Below, piece by piece: positions 13,601 through 21,299 of a stretch of DNA of 64,000 bases (the first letter of the stretch is position 1; each line of letters starts with the position of its first letter). The notes under the pieces are model-generated. The model ran no database searches, was not told the origin of the DNA, and saw only the letters and a list, made by a program, of their open reading frames with translations. The translations under genes were made by a program, and so were the position numbers. The stretch is from Liolophura sinensis (Eukaryota > Mollusca > Polyplacophora > Chitonida > Chitonidae). The DNA lies in contig NC_088301.1 of assembly GCF_032854445.1 (NCBI RefSeq), positions 26,708,402 through 26,772,401 on the forward strand. Reading direction: 5' to 3'.

Positions 13601-16600
13601 CAGTATGATTTTTAACTTTGCCAAAAGGGCTTTCAGCTTGGCCAGTATGATTTTCAACTCTGCAAATATGACTTTCATCTTGGCCAGAATGACTTTCATC
13701 TTGGCCAGTATGATTTTCAACTCTGCAAATATGACTTTCATCTTGGCCAGTACGACTTTCATCTTGCCCAGAATGACTTTCATCTTGGCCAGTACGACTT
13801 TCATCTTGCCCAGAATGACTTTCATCTTGGCCAGTACGACTTTCAGCTCTTCCAGTAAGACTCATCTTGGCCAGTACAACTTCAGCTCCATGAGTAAGAC
13901 TTTCAGCTTGGCCAGTAAGACTTTCAGCTTGGCCAGTAAGACTTTCAGCTTGGCCAGTAAAACTTTCATCTCTGCCTACAGGACTTTTATCTTGGCCATT
14001 AAAACTTTCAACTTTGCATATACAACTTTCTACTCGGCCCGTATGACTTTCACCTCTTGCAAATACAACTCTCAGCTTGGCCAGTATGACTTTCAACTTT
14101 GCAAATATGACTCTCTCAGGCAGTACATCTTTTGACACGGTCGATACAGCCTTGTTTTTCAGGTAATGACATACCGGTAGAGTCTGTTCATGAGGTCATT
14201 ATGTTAGTCCATGGTAATACGGTAAATGTCAACCAGGTATTTTCATACATCCGCTACATGTATTGACACATTTCCAGGATACTTGTTGATGGTCAGATCT
14301 GAAGATTGGCGATTTGTGTCTTACAAAATGATGCACAAGAGCAGAAAACACTGGTTAAAGGGTAAATAACCCTACATGTAAATACTGCAGTAAATATTGA
14401 CCATGAGGTTTTGTGTTAGAAAAAGAGAACACCGGTAACTTTTCCAGTTTTTAGCAAATGTTTGATGGGATAATATCTGACTTTCCTTTTATTGTAGCTT
14501 AGGAGGTGACTTTTTCTTCAATATTTAACATAAATTTTGTAAGCAGGCATGATTTAATCTACATGTATCTACATGTAAAGTCCAGCTCGTGTTGGCTTCC
14601 TCCCTAGCCGTATGTAAGAAGGTCTGGCAGTAACCAGCAGATGGTCGTTGGGTTTTCCCGAGTTTTTCCCGGGCTCTGCCCCGGTTTCCTCCCATCACAA
14701 CACTGGCTGCCGTCATATAAGTGAAATATTCTTGAGTACCGCATTAAGCACCAATCTAATAAATAAATAAATATCTCCTTCTGAGAACGTTACTCTTTTT
14801 CCTTTGCAGTTCCTTGGGCGATACGGACTCATATTTTACAACTCCTTTTTTATGCTGATACCAACAATAGCTTTAGCTGTGATAGGTCAAGAATTTCAAA
14901 AGGTAGGTGTGCATGAAATTATCGTCAAAAGCTTGAGCCATTTTCACAAAAACTTCATCGTTCAAATATTTTGTTTCCAAACCATATCAGCTTTGTTCAT
15001 ATGACACGGCAACAAAGATGAAAGGATATTCACTGTACCAGTACTTTATTTCTTCTAATTTTTAGGACAGATAGTAGTGGTGCTGAAAGCAAAGAATTAC
15101 ATTTCTCTCCCATTTTTTTTTTTTTTTTTTTTGAAAAACTAAAGATAAGAATATGTTGTTCATTAGATGGATTAACATTGTAAAAAAAGAAGAAACTAAA
15201 TATTCTTGGTACAATTACGGTAATGTATATTGGCTAAAAAGAGCAGACCAGTGGTCCCAAAACTTAGAAGAATTCTTCAACCTTTTTGCATGTTTGCAAA
15301 ATGTTTATTCAGTTAACCTTTTTGCATGTTTGCAAAATGTTTATTCAGTTAACCTTTTTGCATGTTTGCGAAATGTTTATTTCTATTGTCCTATTCTTAA
15401 GGCATTAATCTGCATTTAGCAATACTCTTGAGTGCGACGTAAAACACCGATTAACTAAATGAACTCTGCTTTTCACAGACTTATAAAAATCATACTTCTT
15501 GTGAAGCCGTGAAATTGACCAATCCAACTAATGTAGTTTTTTTTTCCAAAACCAAATTAAAAAGGTCTAAAAATCACACTTTAAGTTGCTCTTTCATGTG
15601 CAAAAAGACAGAGAAAATAAGATGCAGAGAAAAGTTTTGGGGCTGGAGCTGGAGTTCAGTTTTCAGCACAGTCTCTCTAAGTATTGCACTGGTTACATTG
15701 ATGCAGCATAACTGAAGACTGAAAGCACCGCCTTTTGGGCTAAACCTACTGTGCCATAACCTTGAAAACATTCCAAAGGTTTGAACGACCTTGGGGGAAA
15801 AAACTGCAGTTGCTAACCTGTTGTTTTGTGTTTTTTTGTATTTATTTGCCCAGGCTGCTGCGTTCAAACAATGGAACAATCCAGTGTTCCTGATCTATTT
15901 CCTGGCCTCATGTTTCATGGGATTCATCCTTAACTATGCCACTGTACTGTGTACAGCATATAACTCTGCCTTGACCACAACGGTTGTGGGCGTTTTTAAG
16001 GTAAGACAATGTTTGCATTTTTAAACTGTATATACATGCTAACTTTGGGGGGGTGGGGGGGTGGGGGGGCTGGATTGCTCAGAGGTAACGTGCTACATGT
16101 AGGTCGATGTGACTTTCGCTAACTTGGGTGGCCTTGATCGCTCAGAGGTAATGTGCTATATGTAGCTCGCTGTGACTTTCACTAACTTGGGTGGCCTTGA
16201 TCGCTCAGAGGTAACGTGCTACATGTAGGTCGATGTGACTTTCACTAACTTGGGTGGCCTTGATCGCTCAGAGGTAATGTGCTATATGTAGCTCGCTGTG
16301 ACTTTCAGCCCTTGAGTCCATCGAGGTACATCTTGAGTTCTAGCTCTTACTCGTTTGGCTGCACCTTCAGGCTAACTGGAGTCATAAGGCTGTCAGGAAC
16401 CTGACAAAGTCGAAGGTTTGCTCCGGATTCCGGTTTCTTCCACCCTCAAACCTGACAGCTGTGACACTGTAATTAAAAAACCAGTCAAATGCAGTAAATG
16501 AATAAACATCCAATGACTGTAATTTGACACTATCAAACTGATCTGATTAGGATAGCCATGCTGAAAGAAAGCAACTGACCTAAATATTCATTTATTTATT

Positions 16601-19186
16601 TATTTTATTCAAGAATTATTCACTTATACAATATTGGTTGTGATACAAAATGGAAAACGTGAAGCAAACATTGTTTCATTGTAATTAACAGTTTGAATAG
16701 AAAATATTAAGAAATTTAATATTATTATGAAATTATATCACACATTATATCATTTACATTCATCTCATACTCCTCAACATGAAATATAACGTCATACCAA
16801 TTTTGTTATGTTGTTATTTCTTGTGTGTTTTTTGTTTTTTTCCAGAATTTACTAATCACTTACTTGGGGATGTTTATTGGAAATGACTATGTGTTTTCTT
16901 GGGTTAATTTTGTTGGACTGAACATAAGGTAAGTATGCTGAATAAAGCACGTCATCAAGCATTATTACCAAACATGTTAAGATACTTATATTATACAACT
17001 TTGGTTTATCTGTTATTTTAACCCATCAACCCATAGACTAGAGGCTCATCTGTAGGCATATGCATCCAATGGATGCATTGCTTGGAGCACTACCCTAATT
17101 CTTCTAAAATTCTGAAGATATTAGTAGTGTTGAAAGTAGAATATTACATTTCTTTGCCAGCCTATTGGAAAAGTTAAGCTATGAGTATGTTGTTCATTAG
17201 ATGGTCTAACCATGTGAGAAAAAAGAAACTCAATATCCCTGCTAGAATTACACATATATCGGCTAAAATGAGCTGATCAGGTGTCCCAAATTTTAGAAGC
17301 AATAGGGTATTCATGAGGGGATATGTGTGGGAGCAAGGTGTAGCTCGGTGTGTAGGGCCCAGGTTCAATCCCATGATTGGACATCGAATGTTTGTTTCAT
17401 CCACTCTCACCATTTGAGGGGCCTTGGTGACAGTAAACAGTCAACAGGGTTCATAGAGCCATTTGTGCAGTCTTTAGCCACTTTAACATTCTTTAAAAAA
17501 AACCTCTAGTTGTCCGCCAACTTTGTGTGTATATCTTTAGCTTACGTGTGGAAAGAAAGTTTGGTTTTCTCCCTCCAAAAACCTGATCATCATCATAGTG
17601 AAAATTTTTGAGCATGGCCTGAAGCAACAGCTAAATAAAAATATGTCAGAACACAGCAAAATGTCAGGTTGTGCATGAAACCATTTTCATGTCTAATCAT
17701 TATATTTTGGGGAAGAAATTTGACCTTTCTTAGTTTCACGGGCAATGAGAATGAACTAATGTATGACTCTTCATATAATTTTCATGTGTCCCCTACACCA
17801 AAATGCTTTGTGAATTTATGGGAGGAGACTGCCTTTATTTAAAGATGGTGTGCTCCTTTAAATTCACAACGCATGATCTCGAAGATTTTTAAGTATGGTT
17901 TTCATTTTAAATTTACGGTGAATAAAATGCATAAAAACATTGAAATTCTACTGCGGACTTCATGGACCATGTAGGATAGGCCCAAGCAGATTCTGTAAAT
18001 TCTTTAGATACGCTCAGTTTTATTTCCATTTTAAATACAGACATTGATGTAGTAATTCCTAGATATTCACAGAGTGTAGAAATATAGAAATCTTACACAT
18101 CAGTGCTTTGACTTTGCTCAGTAATGTCCAGAATGTCCAGTGTCAAATCTCAGTCTTTACTTGCACTTTATTCACTGCAAAAACAGTTAGGAAAATCATG
18201 AGCACCATATTTAGAATCTGCACAAAGTGGCCTTCCAGACGATGTAGAAGATGAATCGAGATACTCTAATTAAAGGTTGTGTGTGCTTTTAAACAATGAC
18301 ATCATTATGTTATGGGCATAATGTCTGTCAACAATTGTTTGTTTAAAACCATATCTTAAGAACCTAGTATATTGTTCAAAAGTTTTCCCAGAATTTCACT
18401 TTAGTTTTGATTCTGTTAGGAATTAACTTTAATAGATGGACACATACTAGATCGCTGTGAGTTCAAGTCCAGCTCATGCTGGCTTTGTCTCCCTTTGTAT
18501 GTGGGAAGATCTGTCTGCAACCTGCGGATGGTCAAGTGCTTCTTTTGGACTCTGCCTGGTTTTCCCCCACATAGTATTGGACTGCTGTTGTGTAATTGAA
18601 ATATTAACTTGTTTTAATGTTGGTATTATTATCCTTGTAAAGCGTCCGCTTTGTGAGCGGTAGATCCATTATCAATCCTGGTCACCACCTAAGACTTTAA
18701 AAGAGGAAGTTGTAACTTCCCCGCTTGGCTTCCGCATGAAGGGGAAAGTGCAACGACTGATTAACCCGTATCAGTATAATGGCTCGGGCGGGGTGGCTTA
18801 CTTGCCTTCAGTAAGTGAAGCAGCACTAGATAAGTGAAACAGCACTGGGTAAGTGAAGCAGCACTAGAGCTCAGTGAAGCAGCACTATATAAAAGAGCGA
18901 TGGAAATCCGTCCTGCAAACAAGGAGGCTCATTACATACACTCTAAAGACTCCTTTGTCGTCATATGACTGAAAACTTGTTAAGTACGACGTTAAACCCC
19001 CAAGCACTCACTTCCCTCACTCCAGCAATAATGTTGGCTGCCGTCGTCTAAAAAACACTAATCAAATAAATAAATGTTCTTCTCTGTTGCAGTGTAATCG
19101 GAAGTTTGATATATAGCGTCATCACATTCCGTGCTAAGCAGTCCAAGAGTCCAGTCTTGTCTAACGGACAGATAACAAGGGTCTGA
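1418..19186 (+). CDS. SLC35D1: SLC35D1-type UDP-sugar transporter, complete, 11 exons
   Basis: Nucleotide-sugar transporters of this family are multi-pass ER/Golgi membrane antiporters. Vertebrate SLC35D1 carries UDP-glucuronate and UDP-N-acetylgalactosamine for proteoglycan synthesis. Exons: 1418-1626, 2811-2844, 8136-8222, 9035-9102, 10893-10964, 12287-12355, 13311-13413, 14810-14902, 15854-16000, 16846-16928, 19093-19186. All junctions are GT-AG and phases close to one frame of 352 residues plus TGA, near the roughly 355 residues of the human protein. Conserved stretches include [53 protein letters not shown], the family signature [15 protein letters not shown] (about residues 281-295) and FVGLNIS. 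The first in-frame ATG in exon 1 was taken as the start; the frame stays open upstream to 1349, so a longer N-terminus is possible. The D1 versus D2 paralogue is not resolved by sequence alone; linkage to MIER1 favours D1. Confidence 0.93.
1627..2810 (+). other. SLC35D1 intron 1
   Basis: Apart from a SINE A fragment at 2071-2228, no element is recognised. Overlapping open frames on both strands at 1676-1927 and 2542-2789 show no family I know and have no supporting splice sites. Confidence 0.7.
2071..2228 (-). mobile_element. SINE family A, truncated
   Basis: This is a reverse-orientation copy of the tRNA-derived SINE seen complete at 3029-3287. It has the (TTTA) tail, the ATTCTTGAGTA...TAAAACACCAATCAAA end and the CCAGCATTATGG block. 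It lacks the tRNA-like head. Confidence 0.85.
2811..2844 (+). CDS. SLC35D1: SLC35D1 exon 2 (34 nt)
   Basis: After CTTACAG, the exon reads (K)[11 protein letters not shown] and ends at donor GTAAGA. It matches the family FPSS...GLGQ segment. The phase joins exon 1 and exon 3 exactly. Confidence 0.9.
3029..3287 (+). mobile_element. SINE family A, full length, tRNA-derived
   Basis: The head GGGCCTCCGTGGCTCAGTTGG contains a perfect pol III A box (TGGCTCAGTTGG). A B box (GAGTTCAAGTCC) follows about 65 nt later. The body holds GTGGGTTTCC...CGGTTTCC...CACC, and the 3' end is AAAACACCAATCAAATAAATA. This copy defines the family in this window. It lies in SLC35D1 intron 2. Confidence 0.9.
3520..3805. 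other. GC-richer island with overlapping open frames
   Basis: About 285 bp in SLC35D1 intron 2 differ in composition from the surroundings and are open in several frames on both strands. No family, splice sites or terminal repeats are recognised. A diverged DNA transposon fragment is possible but not shown. Confidence 0.25.
3810..5480. other. SLC35D1 intron 2 sequence, no recognised feature
   Basis: AT-rich intronic DNA with homopolymer runs. Small open frames show no splice support or family similarity. Confidence 0.6.
5484..5752 (+). mobile_element. SINE family A, full length
   Basis: Starts GGGGCCTCCGCGGCTTAGTTGG and runs through the B box GAGTTCAAGTCC to the AATAAATAAATA tail. Confidence 0.9.
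5976..6140 (+). mobile_element. SINE family A, 5' truncated, poly(A) tail
   Basis: Begins inside the element at CTCTCCGGCTGTACGTGGG and ends CACCAATC followed by a run of A instead of the usual AATA repeats. Confidence 0.88.
6472..6681 (+). mobile_element. SINE family A, internally shortened
   Basis: Contains the later head (GTGTGCTAGCGCAGCGTAATG), the B box and the body. The block between the GCTGGCCGC motif and the ACACCA end is largely missing. Confidence 0.82.
6830..7950. repeat. Degenerate minisatellite, unit about 29 bp
   Basis: Dozens of imperfect units alternate TGGTTTCCTTT with GAATCTGTAGGTACAGG. The first part (to about 7340) carries GGGATATGTAGCTATGG variants and the second GAATCTGTAGGTACAGG variants, so the array has two subfamilies. 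It sits in SLC35D1 intron 2. Confidence 0.9.
8136..8222 (+). CDS. SLC35D1: SLC35D1 exon 3
   Basis: After TGTTTACAG, the exon encodes [19 protein letters not shown] through SLEVTKK, then donor GTAATT. It covers the second membrane segment and the conserved FPD loop. Confidence 0.93.
8426..8682 (-). mobile_element. SINE family A, near full length, reverse
   Basis: Reverse copy starting with AAATTTATTTGATTGG and ending in the complement of the tRNA-like head (CCACGGAGG). It lies in SLC35D1 intron 3. Confidence 0.88.
8928..9004 (+). mobile_element. SINE family B 3' end fragment
   Basis: GACTGAAAAATTGTTCAGTACGA followed by CGTTAAACCCC and a CACT tetramer tail, as in the other B copies. The tail ends about 30 nt before exon 4. 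Confidence 0.75.
9035..9102 (+). CDS. SLC35D1: SLC35D1 exon 4
   Basis: After TTTACAG, the exon encodes [20 protein letters not shown] then KL, then donor GTGAGT. It matches the PLPLLYFGNQ membrane segment of the family. Confidence 0.92.
9147..9268. repeat. Hairpin-forming inverted repeat (MITE-like)
   Basis: TTCACCAACTAATC at the left (about 9149-9175) and GATTAGTTGGTGAA at the right (about 9241-9267) are arms of a 26-bp inverted repeat with three mismatches, with about 65 bp between them. It starts about 45 nt after the exon 4 donor. The short length and lack of a clear target duplication leave the MITE label tentative. Confidence 0.5.
9354..9627 (+). mobile_element. SINE family A, full length
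   Basis: GGGGGGCCTCCATGGCTGATTTGG head, B-box variant GAGTTCAATTCC, and an AATAAATAAATAAA tail. It is in SLC35D1 intron 4. Confidence 0.9.
9667..10260. repeat. 81-bp tandem repeat, about 7 units
   Basis: Units spaced 81 bp (for example at 9757, 9838, 9919) share GCATCAAACTGAAACGTTTC and GTTTTCTTTGGAATTAA. Because 81 is a multiple of 3, both strands stay open and give spurious repeat proteins. The array is in SLC35D1 intron 4. Confidence 0.93.
10594..10826 (+). mobile_element. SINE family A, head truncated
   Basis: Begins at ATGACCCAGGAGTCTCTCACC and continues to the AATAAATAAATAAAT tail about 65 nt before SLC35D1 exon 5. Confidence 0.88.
10893..10964 (+). CDS. SLC35D1: SLC35D1 exon 5
   Basis: After TTTTCAG, the exon encodes [20 protein letters not shown] then YIVL, then donor GTGAGT. 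This is one of the most conserved family stretches. Confidence 0.95.
11044..11195 (-). repeat. Dispersed repeat family E, reverse copy
   Basis: Homologous to 15264-15600, 23694-23838 and 61335-61645. Shared blocks are the complements of TTTGCATGTTTGCAA, GTAGACTGATAAAAT and GCCCTGAAATTG. The class of element is unknown. Confidence 0.65.
11337..12015. repeat. 61-bp to 45-bp two-tier minisatellite
   Basis: The left half repeats a 61-bp unit (TTGGTTGGGGTACATTTCAA ... CTTTCTGCAAAACTTGCAC). The right half repeats a 45-bp unit that lacks the 16-bp CTTTCTGCAAAAC part. About five long units are followed by about seven short ones. It is in SLC35D1 intron 5. Confidence 0.92.
12047..12256. repeat. Dispersed repeat family F, copy 1
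   Basis: Diverged similarity to 20962-21180: both start near TTCTTCAACCTTTTC and share GTGTAGAAATA, GAAGCTTG, ATCATTTTCATAATA-like and TGGATAAAT blocks in the same order. Confidence 0.55.
12287..12355 (+). CDS. SLC35D1: SLC35D1 exon 6
   Basis: After CGTTTCAG, the exon encodes [20 protein letters not shown] then VAS and ends TCTAG before donor GTAGGT. A SINE is inserted 5 nt downstream of the exon end (see findings). Confidence 0.9.
12361..12664 (+). mobile_element. SINE family B, full length, with target duplication
   Basis: The element begins TTGTCAGGTTGGGGAGCGG and ends with CACT tetramers. It is flanked by the 11-bp direct repeat CTCTAGGTAGG at 12350-12360 and 12665-12675. The left repeat spans the SLC35D1 exon 6 splice donor, so the insertion point is 5 nt into intron 6. 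Confidence 0.9.
12676..13310. other. SLC35D1 intron 6 remainder
   Basis: AT-rich sequence without recognised repeats or exons. Confidence 0.6.
13311..13413 (+). CDS. SLC35D1: SLC35D1 exon 7
   Basis: The exon encodes [20 protein letters not shown] through KKKLDAQ, then donor GTTTGT. It matches the family's SSDLAFD...KQKLDSK region. Confidence 0.94.
13508..14125. repeat. 21-bp minisatellite, about 29 units
   Basis: Consensus ACTTTCATCTTGGCCAGTA with period 21 (seven codons). It begins about 95 nt after the exon 7 donor. The period keeps both strands open (176 and 187 codons) and makes pseudo-proteins of seven-residue repeats; no coding role is supported. Confidence 0.93.
14578..14774 (+). mobile_element. 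SINE family A, 5' truncated
   Basis: Begins at AGTCCAGCTCGTGTTGGCTT inside the B-box region and ends in AATAAATAAATA, 35 nt before SLC35D1 exon 8. Confidence 0.87.
14810..14902 (+). CDS. SLC35D1: SLC35D1 exon 8
   Basis: After TTTGCAG, the exon encodes [20 protein letters not shown] then [11 protein letters not shown], then donor GTAGGT. Confidence 0.95.
15264..15600 (+). repeat. Dispersed repeat family E with internal triplication
   Basis: TTCTTCAACCTTTTTGCATG is followed by three 36-bp units (TTTGCATGTTTGCAAAATG). The later family block TGTGAAGCCGTGAAATTGAC follows after a SINE A 3' fragment at 15419-15463. Confidence 0.7.
15419..15463 (+). mobile_element. SINE family A 3' end fragment
   Basis: AATACTCTTGAGTGCGACGT and AAAACACCGATTAACTAAAT match the A-family 3' end, embedded in a family E repeat. 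Confidence 0.6.
15854..16000 (+). CDS. SLC35D1: SLC35D1 exon 9
   Basis: After GCCCAG, the exon encodes two membrane segments and the signature [14 protein letters not shown], then donor GTAAGA. At 147 nt it is the longest internal exon of the gene. Confidence 0.96.
16047..16067. repeat. G-rich run
   Basis: Runs of seven, six and seven G separated by single T residues lie 46 nt into SLC35D1 intron 9. The sequence could form a G-quadruplex on the transcript strand. Confidence 0.7.
16066..16512 (+). mobile_element. SINE-like element with tandemly repeated 63-bp head
   Basis: Four units of about 63 bp (GGCCTTGATCGCTCAGAGGTAA ends each unit's start; core GATCGCTCAGAGGTAA) resemble a tRNA 5' half with its A-box region. 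They are followed by a body with GGTTTGCTCCGGATTCCGG and a 3' end with CCAGTCAAATGCAGTAAATG. The body motif resembles the central part of family A. Confidence 0.65.
16846..16928 (+). CDS. SLC35D1: SLC35D1 exon 10
   Basis: After TTTCCAG, the exon encodes [20 protein letters not shown] then NFVGLNI, then donor GTAAGT. Confidence 0.95.
17325..17640 (+). mobile_element. tRNA-derived SINE, family D
   Basis: The head GTAGCTCGGTGTGTAGGGCC is followed by a perfect B box GGTTCAATCCC. A longer body follows, ending GAGCATGGCCTGAAGCAAC and CTAAATAAAA. The close A-box to B-box spacing (about 20 nt) means the tRNA part is internally deleted. It is in SLC35D1 intron 10. Confidence 0.6.
17641..18445. other. 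SLC35D1 intron 10, no recognised feature
   Basis: AT-rich intronic DNA in which I see no element or exon. Confidence 0.6.
18449..18604 (+). mobile_element. SINE family A, truncated and diverged
   Basis: Contains GTGAGTTCAAGTCCAGCTCATGCTGGCTTTG-type sequence (B box and body) and a diverged 3' half ending TGTAATTGAAATATT. Confidence 0.8.
18635..19020 (+). mobile_element. SINE family B with internal expansion
   Basis: Matches the B family from GAGCGGTAGATCC to ACGACGTTAAACCCCC and the CACT tail. The GAAGCAGCACTAGATAAG block is present in four tandem variants, lengthening the element. Confidence 0.82.
19021..19076 (+). mobile_element. SINE family A 3' fragment abutting a family B tail
   Basis: CCAGCAATAATGTTGGCTGCC and CACTAATCAAATAAATAAAT match the A-family 3' end directly after the B tail. 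This composite ends about 17 nt before the last exon of SLC35D1. Confidence 0.65.
19093..19186 (+). CDS. SLC35D1: SLC35D1 last exon with stop codon
   Basis: After TTGCAG, the exon encodes [20 protein letters not shown], a short polar cytosolic tail (SNGQITRV) and TGA at 19184-19186. Confidence 0.92.
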
Positions 19187-19339
19187 AGATTGTTTCCATG
19201 AGAGTTCCAGGCACTGTCTTTGTACTTACATACAATGATGGAATATGGAATGAAAAACAGAAGACATTACAAATGACTGAATGAGTGAAGACTCATTTGT
19301 AGAGAACTCAAAAAGAACCTATTGTATTTAAAGCACGTG

Positions 19340-19960
19340 CACATGAATATAGAGACGGACGAAGGGAAGAATCGAGAGATAACGAAGATGAATGAAGGGA
19401 AGAATCGAGAGATAGCGAAGATGAATGAAAGGAAGAATTGTGAGATAGCAAAGATGAATGAAAGGAAGAATTGAGAGATAGCGAAGATGAATGAAAGGAA
19501 GACATTGTGAGATAGTGAAGATGAATGAAAGGAAGAATTGTGAGATAGCGAAGATGAATGAAAGGAAGAATTGAGAGATAGCAAAGATGAATGAAAGGAA
19601 GAATTGAGAGATAGTGAAGATGAATGAAAGGAAGAATTGAGAGATAGCAAAGATGAATGAAAGGAAGAATTGAGAGATAGTGAAGATGAATGAAAGGAAG
19701 AATTGAGAGATAGCAAAGATGAATGAAAGGAAGAATTGTGAGATAGCAAAGATGAATGAAAGGAAGAATTGAGAGATAGTGAAGATGAATGAAAGGAAGA
19801 ATTGAGAGATAGCGAAGATCGAATGAAAGGAAGAATTGTGAGATAGTGAAGATGAATGAAAGGAAGAATTGAGAGATAGTGAAGATGAATGAAAGGAAGA
19901 ATTGAGAGATAGCGAAGATGAATGAAAGGAAGAATTGTGAGATAGTGAAGATTGAAAAAC
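19340..19960 (+). repeat. 33-bp purine-rich satellite, about 18 units
   Basis: Unit GAAGATGAATGAAAGGAAG + AATTGAGAGATAG, period 33. The + strand is almost all A and G. It starts about 155 nt after the SLC35D1 stop codon, so it is probably transcribed in the 3' UTR. One unit (near 19500) has a changed centre and one (near 19820) a 1-bp insertion. The complementary strand stays open for 242 codons only because 33 is a multiple of 3. Confidence 0.95.
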
Positions 19961-20269
19961 TTGAGTGCAAATGGTCACATTACAGAAGGATGAAAGAAAT
20001 AATTGTGTGACAGAGAAAATTAAACATTTTGAGTCGCTATGACATTCAGCTTTCAAAGAATGTTTCTGCGCTCAAAACTTTAAACTGAGATTATGCCATG
20101 TAAGTACATGTATACAATGTCTGTGATGTAAATGTTAGAATTGACATCGTTTCTGGTGGAAAGTGAAGTGAAGTTTTTTTAGTTCTGTGAAATTGGCCAC
20201 TGAAGGATAGACATTATTATGTCTATCTGACCTGGTGTGTTATTTTTTTCAGACATGATATTCAGAGAA

Positions 20270-20486
20270 TTTGTAGATTCCCCAGGCTTGTCTTCCACCA
20301 AAACGGTTTGCATACTAGCATCTGTGCATCACTGGTGGGGAAATTTGTCAGTAAATTGCCAAAGGTCGGTGGCTTTCCTCGGGCACTCTGATTTCCTCCA
20401 CCCATAAGAGTTACCGCCATCATATGCGTGGAAATCTCTTAAATATAGGTGTTAAATAACAATGAAATAAATCTATAAATAAATAG
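20270..20486 (+). mobile_element. SINE-like family C, copy 1
   Basis: Similar to 22300-22488: GTCTTCCACCAA, GCATCTGTGCAT, TTTGTCAGTAA, AAGGTCGGTGG and a 3' end AAATAAATCTATAAATAAAT. The GGTGGCTTTCCTCGGGCACTC part resembles the central motif of family A. Confidence 0.55.
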
Positions 20487-20961
20487 TTTGTAAACTGATG
20501 GAACTGTTCTCTTGTTTCGTGATACAGTTAGACATGTGTTTGTATTCATTCTAACTTACATACATCTTTTGCTATTTTACTTGTTTTTAGGCTGTGTTTA
20601 TTTTTACTGTTATCTTTTTTGTTTGTATTTTGTTTTATTTTTAAGTTATTTGCTCCCTTATAAAGTGAGCCAAACTTTAATGTCACAGGTATGGGGAAGT
20701 AATTTCTGTCACAAAGATTATTAAACCAGCATGTTGTTAATACTTGCTGTAGACTTTCTATGGTATTGTGAGAGAGGGAGAGAGATCAATCTTGCTCTGT
20801 GTTCCAATCAGTGTTGACCGTTGCTTGGACCAAATATGGGTTTCATGATATTTTAAAAATGTTTAAGCAAAAAATAGAAACATTAATAAAGATTGAGGTT
20901 CTGATGTGGCACATTCGCTTTAACTGCTAAACAGGCTGTGTATTTCCTACATTCAAGATTA

Positions 20962-21180
20962 ATTTGTGAATACCCAAATTCTTCAACCTTTTCGGCTGCC
21001 TCTGCAACCAGAATTCTAAAACATTTTGAGTGAACAGTTAGGTGTATAGAAATATAATAGGAAGCTTGTATCTGTAATGACAAAGAAATCATATGTTATA
21101 ACACAAAAAAAAAATCATTTTCATAATAATTGTATGCATAAATACCACTGAAATAAACAGCTTTAGAGCTCGAAAAGGTT
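20962..21180. repeat. Dispersed repeat family F, copy 2
   Basis: Collinear, diverged match to 12047-12256; see that entry. Confidence 0.55.
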
Positions 21181-21299
21181 GACGATTTTTCAGTAATGCA
21201 GCCTCTATATATATCTATTTAATGTGGAAATAAAGAAACAAATCAGTTTTAACTCTCCTGTTTAAAGTACAGGAGTAGCTTATGTTGAATAATAGAGGC

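Larger units (their letters stand above)
19187..20890 (+). other. SLC35D1: Probable SLC35D1 3' UTR
   Basis: Sequence after the stop codon with no further exon. An AATAAA at 20885-20890 followed by a GT-rich stretch is the best polyadenylation candidate seen, but the true end is not determined. Confidence 0.4.

Noticed and set aside
13508-14138. Open frames of 105, 176 and 187 codons on both strands
   Set aside because: They arise from the 21-bp minisatellite in SLC35D1 intron 7; both strands are equally open.
19267-20056. Long - strand open frames (160-242 codons) of SILPFIHL-type repeats
   Set aside because: They are produced by the 33-bp satellite, whose period is a multiple of three; there is no start context, splice site or family.
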